Notes under the pieces: generated by a model
Told to the model about the DNA's origin: nothing
Database searches by the model: none
Seen by the model: the letters and a program-made list of their open reading frames with translations, nothing else
Assembly (NCBI GenBank): GCA_003667245.1
Contig: RCNN01000073.1
Location: 1-64,000, forward strand
Reading direction: 5' to 3'
Length of the DNA: 64,000 bases
From: Heterostelium multicystogenum
Lineage: Eukaryota > Evosea > Eumycetozoa > Acytosteliales > Acytosteliaceae
Shown here: in pieces, positions 58,907 through 64,000 of the stretch
Numbering within the stretch: position 1 is the stretch's first letter
How the letters are laid out: the number at the start of each line of letters is the position of its first letter
Position numbers and translations under genes: made by a program

Positions 58907-61255
58907 ATGTATTTTAGAAATATTATTTATAAAATTCAATCTAAATATAATATTAGCAATGGAAAATCCAATCAAATTACTAATGATGAAATTTATATTA
59001 ACAACAACAACAGTGTTGAGATAGATAATAAACAAAATAATCATAGTAATAATAATAATAATAATAGAATTAATAATAATTGTAAAGTAAATGAAGAGAT
59101 AATGAGTAATCAAAGAGAGATCAATTCAACATCAAACTCTTTTAAAAAGTTGTTTATGAAATCAAGTGGTGATTCGATTGAAAATGATTATTCTCCTAGG
59201 AAATCTTCAAAGTCATCAATATTGTCGAGCAGCATACAATCTAATGGCAATATCAGACAGAATGGAGCATCACTTGAGTCGAGTATCAGAGATGAGTATC
59301 ATAAGAGAACCATCTTGCTGAAATCAATCCTCAAGAATCAATTTGTATTTTCAATCATTTTTAAATTCATCACTTCCCATCAAAATAGCGATGCCCATTG
59401 GAATGGACATGTAATTGGAAAATCTTATCATGAAATATATAATGTAGAATGGTTGACTGTAAATAGACATTTTTCACTGCTTAGATATAAAATAGAAAGA
59501 AAAGAATCATTGTATGGATGGTCAGTTTCATGTTTTGTCTCACTTTTGAAATATTGCCAGGATTGGGAGTTGGTAGTCCAACTTCTAAAGTCAAGTAAAT
59601 ACAGTGATCTGCATAAACATCTACCGATATTCGATCATGCTTCGTACAATCCATCATTGGAGTTGATTACCTATTTACACAAACATGGTTTCAAAGGCAC
59701 CAGTGATGCTGTCGACAATGCCTCAGCTGCTGGACATCTGCTTGTAGTTGAGTTTCTCACTAAACACAAATATCCTGCGACCAAAGCAGCGCTTAACGCA
59801 GCAGCAGCAGCTGGTCACTTAAATGTGGTGATGTTCCTCTCCAAAAACAGAAGTGAAGGTGCCTCTAAAATGGCACTCGATGAGGCAGCGATCAATGGTC
59901 ACACTGAAGTTGTGAAATTCTTGCTTGCAAACAGAACCGAAGGTGCCACCCCGGCAGCAATAGATCGCGCCAGCCTTGAAGGCCACACCGAAATTGTAAT
60001 TAGTCTTGTAGATTCATGTATTGTACAGGGTACCAGTGAAGCATTGGATTTTGCAGCGAATAAAGGACACTTTTCAATTGTCGAATATCTTTCTCGATCC
60101 AACTATCAATGCAGTACGGCGGCTATGAATTCAGCAGCATCTAATGGACACTTTGAAATCGTGAAATTTCTACACAACAACAGAACAGAGGGGTGCACCG
60201 TAAGCGCAATGAATGCGGCAGCATCCAATGGACATTTAGAAATTGTCAAGTTTCTCCATGAAAATCGAACAGAAGGATGTACAGCTGCTGCCATGAGTGG
60301 AGCTGCAGCACGTGGACATTTGGCAGTGGTCGAATTTCTTCACTACAACAGAACCGAAGGTTGTTCCAAAAACATAATTGAAGAGGTATCCCGATTTCCA
60401 AACAACCTGTCTGTCATCCAATTCCTTTTGGATGTCAGAAAAGAAGTCTTCACAACAGCAGCACTATGCAATGCAGCTGAAAAGGGAAATACCGATATAC
60501 TGAAACTACTACTGTCAAAGATAAATATTGCTCAACAAATCAGATTCAATGTCCCACTTATTGCAGCACGTGGATATCTGGAAACCCTCAAGTATTTAGA
60601 AGAACAACAACTTGGAGCAGATTCTTGGAGTGTCGAATGCATGAATCAAGCCTGCCAATTTGGACAAATTGAAGTCGTCAAATACCTCCACGAAAATAGG
60701 ACCGAGGGATGCACCTCCAAAGCTTTGTCCGCATCGATTATAAATGGCCATGCAGCAGTTGTAAAATTCTTACTAGAGCATAAACCGACACACTTTGACT
60801 CTACTGAAAGAGAGCGAGCCATCTTGACTGCATCGAGACTGAGTAGATTAGATATTATCCAAATACTGGAAGAGTTCAACCAGCAACTGATGCTTAAAAA
60901 CATCCAGCAATGCTTTGATCACTCATCGCAAGCTGGACATCTTTCGGTGGTGCGATATCTTTACTCAAAATACCATGAACATCTATCTATTGAAAAAAGC
61001 TTAACATATGCAACCAGCAACGATCAATTTGATATCATAGACTATCTCGACAGAATTAAAAAACAAAAGCGATCTAAAGTATCTTCATCTGCTGGTGCCA
61101 TTCCATTTTACAACAGAGAACAAAATGCACATGTATATAGTAAAGAACAAAGTAGCAATAATCACCCAACAACTACTACTGAATATAATAATAATAACTC
61201 TACACTTTCTCAATCAATGCCACAGACTTTGTTTAATAAAAAAGTAACTAAATAA
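58907..61255 (+). CDS. Ankyrin-repeat protein with NRTEGC repeats
   Basis: Uninterrupted 782-residue ORF. The first 150 residues are Asn/Ser-rich disorder. A conserved lead domain follows ('VFSIIFKFITSHQNSDAHWN', 'YHEIYNVEWLTVNRHFSLLR'), as seen in dictyostelid ankyrin families. Then come at least 14 ankyrin repeats from about residue 265 to 745, best seen as 'AAMNAAASNGHLEIVKFLHE' followed by 'NRTEGCT'. The linker NRTEGC(T/S) between repeats recurs six times. The repeats have the GH and IV-x-x-L hallmarks of ankyrin helices. A short Thr/Asn-rich tail ends the protein. Similar arrays are common in amoebae and in amoeba-infecting giant viruses. It is probably a protein-binding scaffold; partner unknown. 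The start is the first Met of the frame after a TA-rich leader. Confidence 0.9.
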   Translation: MYFRNIIYKIQSKYNISNGKSNQITNDEIYINNNNSVEIDNKQNNHSNNNNNNRINNNCKVNEEIMSNQREINSTSNSFKKLFMKSSGDSIENDYSPRKSSKSSILSSSIQSNGNIRQNGASLESSIRDEYHKRTILLKSILKNQFVFSIIFKFITSHQNSDAHWNGHVIGKSYHEIYNVEWLTVNRHFSLLRYKIERKESLYGWSVSCFVSLLKYCQDWELVVQLLKSSKYSDLHKHLPIFDHASYNPSLELITYLHKHGFKGTSDAVDNASAAGHLLVVEFLTKHKYPATKAALNAAAAAGHLNVVMFLSKNRSEGASKMALDEAAINGHTEVVKFLLANRTEGATPAAIDRASLEGHTEIVISLVDSCIVQGTSEALDFAANKGHFSIVEYLSRSNYQCSTAAMNSAASNGHFEIVKFLHNNRTEGCTVSAMNAAASNGHLEIVKFLHENRTEGCTAAAMSGAAARGHLAVVEFLHYNRTEGCSKNIIEEVSRFPNNLSVIQFLLDVRKEVFTTAALCNAAEKGNTDILKLLLSKINIAQQIRFNVPLIAARGYLETLKYLEEQQLGADSWSVECMNQACQFGQIEVVKYLHENRTEGCTSKALSASIINGHAAVVKFLLEHKPTHFDSTERERAILTASRLSRLDIIQILEEFNQQLMLKNIQQCFDHSSQAGHLSVVRYLYSKYHEHLSIEKSLTYATSNDQFDIIDYLDRIKKQKRSKVSSSAGAIPFYNREQNAHVYSKEQSSNNHPTTTTEYNNNNSTLSQSMPQTLFNKKVTK

Positions 61256-61298
61256 ATGTTTTCCTTTAATTCAACTTAGCATTGACTTTAACTTTAAT

Positions 61299-61366
61299 GT
61301 TACCTGTTGAGACAATATGGTATATATCTTTCACACCCTTCCTAGATCTTGAATGAGTCTCTTACA
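61299..61366 (+). repeat. tRNA-upstream repeat element, copy 2
   Basis: Partner of the element at 46955-47038: CTGTTGAGACAATATGG, then TATATAT, then CACCCTTCCTAGATCTTG and ATGAGTCTCTTAC. The core lies 180 bp before tRNA-Pro. A perfect 8-bp hairpin (AGTCTTCC at 61373-61380 with GGAAGACT at 61389-61396) follows directly. Confidence 0.55.
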
Positions 61367-61487
61367 GGTATCAGTCTTCCATTTTCAAGGAAGACTAGCG
61401 CAGATAGTAATAAATAAAAAAAAAAAAGTTATATCTAGAGGAAATGATGATTTAGGAAATAATAAAAAGGCAGAACTCCTATATTTT

Positions 61488-61558
61488 GGCTCCATAGTTG
61501 AATGGTACAATACTACCTTTGGGTGGTAGTGGTCTGGGTTCGATTCCCGGTGGAGCCC
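61488..61558 (+). tRNA. tRNA-Pro(UGG)
   Basis: Acceptor stem GGCTCCA pairs with TGGAGCC, with C as discriminator, as usual for eukaryotic tRNA-Pro. D-arm TAGTTGAATGGTACAAT, anticodon arm ACTACCTTTGGGTGGTAGT with anticodon TGG, T-arm CTGGGTTCGATTCCCGG with a perfect B-box. No intron. Confidence 0.96.
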
Positions 61559-63507
61559 CAAGTGTATTCATTATTAAAACACGCATGCGGTAAAACTTTT
61601 ACTATTATTATAAAGTGGATGAAGTTTTTACAGATCTTCAAAATTCCATATTTGGATTTTGAAGATCCAATTCATTCCCCCTTTATATAGCACCTTTCTC
61701 CATACATTAAGTTATGTTTTCTAATTATAACTTAATATTGAGTTGAATTTAATTTCATTGTTTTAGATTCTAAAGTAGGCCCCCAGCACTTTATTACACT
61801 ATGGATTAATCTTTAATGTAGAAAAGTCATAGAAATTATAGAGAACTCGTGGAAATTCCATAGAAACCCCAGTGACAATTCAGATTGCCTCCGAACCGCA
61901 ATGATGTCCAAACCGATTGTTTACCAGGATGGATCGATGACTCAGCGAGACAACCGACCGGAAAACAATAAGTATAAATACCCGATGAAATCCTTGGTTA
62001 CAGATATTATATTTTATTCATTGTTATAAGATTATTAATATCATAACTAAGGTATGTAATTTAAAGATAATTAAATAAATATTATATTCTATTCATTGCT
62101 ATAAGATTATTAATATCATAACCAAGCTTTCTACTTTATCACTCTCATCAATCTTTTGTTAAAGAGTACTATTCTATAATAGATAATACACTTTACAAAA
62201 TTAATAAATAATAGGTTGATCAGACCGTATTTATTAAAAGTCTCTTGCTCAACTAAATCAGATATGATACACTCTTAAGTTAGATATTACTGTAGTTGTA
62301 TCGAATTAAATCTGATTACGAATTGTTTACTTTTCGGTTTTATCGTTTCATGAATTTTTATAAATTATTGTAAAATTGCATTGTTGTTACAAATCTTTGT
62401 AAACTCGGAGTTCTATAATCAATTGTCAGTCTTGTCTCTCGTTTCTAATAATGACGTCGTTATGTTTGGAAACAAACTCAAATAATTCAACCAGTGATGC
62501 TTCAGTATCAGCTGTTTCTTCAACACTTCTCTCAACTCTTATCCAACTCTTATCAACTCAATCATTTATCGCAACTCTCATTCTATCTCGATCAACTTTA
62601 TAAAATTACAATGATGAAAATAGAAAATTGATGGCTTCGGTGATCTTATAATAAATATAATACCTTAACTATTATTCCAAAAAAAAAAAACAAAAAATAG
62701 ATAGCCTCATTTTAGTTCCTCAAGATACAAATTGTCAGTTGAAAATCAACTTTATGGCTCAGGTAATCCTATTAAATAACCTTAATACTTCTTTTATTAC
62801 TTCATTAAAAAAAAGAGAGATAATAAACCCTTTGTATTTTAATCTATTTTTGTACAATATTAATCAATAAACAATTATAATTAACTCAAAGTTAATATTA
62901 GAGTATTTATAGTTGTGGAAATCATCAGATATTTGTAGGTTGATTCTGCATCCATTGGCAATCTATTTTGAGAATTTGAATATTGTTACAATTCTGTGAA
63001 AAGATCTATAGAATAATTGATTTCTCAATGACTTTTCTACAAATCAAGTTTTATAAGGTTGATCCGGGACTCTATCCTATCAAAAGAGTTTTCTTTGAAA
63101 ATAATAAAGAGAAATAATAAACTCTTTTTTTCCAAAATTTATATCTTGTTATATTTATTATATCTATTTATTTATTGACTCTAAGCCATATGATCATTAT
63201 TTCTTTAGTTGCAGTGATCTGTTTGAGTTTAACTCAAATCAAGTCATCCATAATAAAGAATCAATAGAGAAAATAATGTAGTTATAATCTCTTAAATTGG
63301 CCCCTGACTTAAATCTCTTTTATTAAAACCTAAATCAGGGAAGAGAACCAAAACATTCTTGAATAAAATCCATATGGTGTACAACAACCTATATGGTGGG
63401 AATATCGACTTTTAAGAATTTAGTAGTGACAGAAGACCGCCACAGAGGATATTTTAGGACAGAAAAAACAAAACCCCTTTGCGCGCATTTAGTGTATTTT
63501 ATGTAAA
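61559..63507. other. Non-coding region between tRNA-Pro and tRNA-Met, decayed repeats
   Basis: 1.9 kb without an ORF of note. Direct repeats: a block of about 50 bp at 62003-62051 recurs at 62080-62128 (TATTCATTG(T/C)TATAAG, then ATTATTAATATCATAAC). A looser repeat pairs about 62628-62690 with 62749-62815. A less AT-rich patch at 61850-61975 is followed by TATAAATACCCGATG (61974-61988), which looks like a Pol II promoter or LTR-type start. Also an imperfect hairpin at 63301-63342 (CCCTGACTTAAAT with CCTAAATCAGGG). Retroelement remnants are likely but I could not identify the family. Confidence 0.4.
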
Positions 63508-63580
63508 TATCAAGTGTGAGGATTGAACTCACGACCTTAGGATTATGAGACCTACGCTCTGCCAGCTGAGCTAACCTGAT
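63508..63580 (-). tRNA. tRNA-Met(CAU), elongator
   Basis: On the - strand the acceptor stem ATCAGGT pairs with ACTTGAT and the discriminator is A. D-arm TAGCTCAGCTGGCAGAGC, anticodon arm TAGGTCTCATAATCCTA with anticodon CAT, T-arm GTGAGTTCAATCCTCAC. The acceptor does not start AGC and the anticodon stem lacks the three G-C pairs of an initiator, so this is the elongator. No intron. Confidence 0.94.
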
Positions 63581-63754
63581 TTGAGGATTTACAAAAAATT
63601 TAAATAAAATTTTTTAATTTTTATTAGGTTTTACAATATTTTTTTTATTTCATAAATAAATCTCTTAAATGCAAATTAAAAATAAAAAATATTTTATGTA
63701 CATAAATTATCTCTTAAATACTTGATTTGTAGGATATAATACTTTAGAAATGTC

Positions 63755-64000
63755 TTACTATTTGTAATATTTATTTTCAATGTCAATTAATATTTTTTTT
63801 GCTAGCTCAGCATTGGAGTTTGGTCCTACCAATCTATATGAGGCTGACGATGTAAAGTTGGTATAAATCATACGATAGAGATTTGGATCTTCGATTTTGA
63901 TCTTTTCAAAGTCTGGTAATGCTCCGAACTGCGATGCCAAGTCATCTCCAATCAATGATAAACCCAAATGAGGGATTTGAAGCTTAAGTGGATTGTCACG
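63755..64000 (-). CDS. 3' end of an unknown gene (truncated by window)
   Basis: The frame is open from the right edge to the stop just left of 63760. It reads 'RDNPLKLQIPHLGLSLIGDD', 'LASQFGALPDFEKIKIEDPN', 'LYRMIYTNFTSSASYRLVGP', 'NSNAELAKKILIDIENKYYK'. The 'IPHLGLSLIGDDLASQF' part is reminiscent of the C-terminal substrate-side segment of flavin monooxygenases, but the rest does not settle it. The Met at 63967 is internal; the gene continues beyond the window. Confidence 0.5.

Noticed and set aside
61502..61690. 62-codon ORF overlapping tRNA-Pro
   Set aside because: Starts inside the tRNA; composition not coding.
1..64000. CRISPR array, bacterial operon or phage-like defence system
   Set aside because: The window is eukaryotic, with spliced genes; the regular repeats are coding minisatellites without spacer structure.

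Overview
The window is nuclear DNA of a dictyostelid social amoeba. It is AT-rich, with coding islands separated by A/T-run spacers. Introns are short (about 40-120 nt) with GT(A/G)AGT-like donors and TAG acceptors, and proteins carry poly-N/Q/S tracts. Several families are typical of the group: an F-box/FNIP-repeat protein, a GATA factor, two copines, a B-box/kelch-like protein, a Cys-rich secreted protein with a Thr/Pro linker and an 'NRTEGC' ankyrin protein. Base composition is less extreme than in D. discoideum, so another dictyostelid is likely. This is an inference; the species is not named here.

Layout. 609-4365 (+) ubiquitin chain elongation factor E4; 4430-5572 (-) EMG1/NEP1 rRNA methyltransferase; 5824-8408 (-) coiled-coil and EPAVEE-repeat protein; about 10011-10507 (+) a very likely signal peptidase subunit SPCS1; 11122-12421 (+) acidic multi-pass membrane protein; 12699-14323 (+) F-box-like protein; 14920-16040 (+) secreted Cys-rich/KPTE-repeat protein; 16094-20013 (-) ZZ finger + adenylation + carrier + thioester-reductase enzyme; 20688-22409 (+) unknown protein, probably secreted; 22676-24924 (+) SET/MYND protein; 25324-25749 (+) small acidic protein; 26086-28957 (-) ER alpha-glucosidase II; 29192-30038 (+) unknown; 32692-34388 (+) GATA factor; 35120-36997 (+) B-box protein; 37125-38483 (-) Ap4A phosphorylase; 39059-40251 (+) membrane-anchored armadillo-like protein; about 40736-42500 (+) surface beta-helix-like protein; 42642-43795 (-) secreted protein; 44290-46788 (+) BPI/LBP-family protein; tRNA-Ser(UGA); 48161-49876 (+) F-box/FNIP protein; 49960-52072 and 52709-54884 (-) tandem copines; 55491-56361 (-) AA10-type lytic polysaccharide monooxygenase; 58907-61255 (+) ankyrin protein; tRNA-Pro(UGG); tRNA-Met(CAU) (-); and the 3' end of an unknown gene entering from the right (-).

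Genes are arranged singly, with no operons. Convergent pairs are tightly packed (65 bp between E4 and EMG1, 53 bp between the Cys-rich gene and the reductase, 127 bp between the B-box gene and Ap4A phosphorylase). The longer spacers lie between divergent genes and around the tRNA genes. No single pathway joins the window, but several genes serve the secretory route or the cell surface: SPCS1, alpha-glucosidase II, the Cys-rich protein, LPMO, BPI and the beta-helix protein.

Two cautions apply. Many conserved genes show one-base frame changes, often at A or T runs, while neighbouring long ORFs are intact. I read this as uncorrected indels in the assembly, not gene death, so coordinates of such genes span all frames and are approximate. 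The least explained structure is around the tRNA genes: a shared upstream element, a B-box-like hairpin duplicated around a poly(A) insert, and decayed repeats. These look like traces of tRNA-targeted retrotransposons. I found no clear new defence or metabolic system; the ZZ-adenylation-reductase fusion is the most unusual gene.
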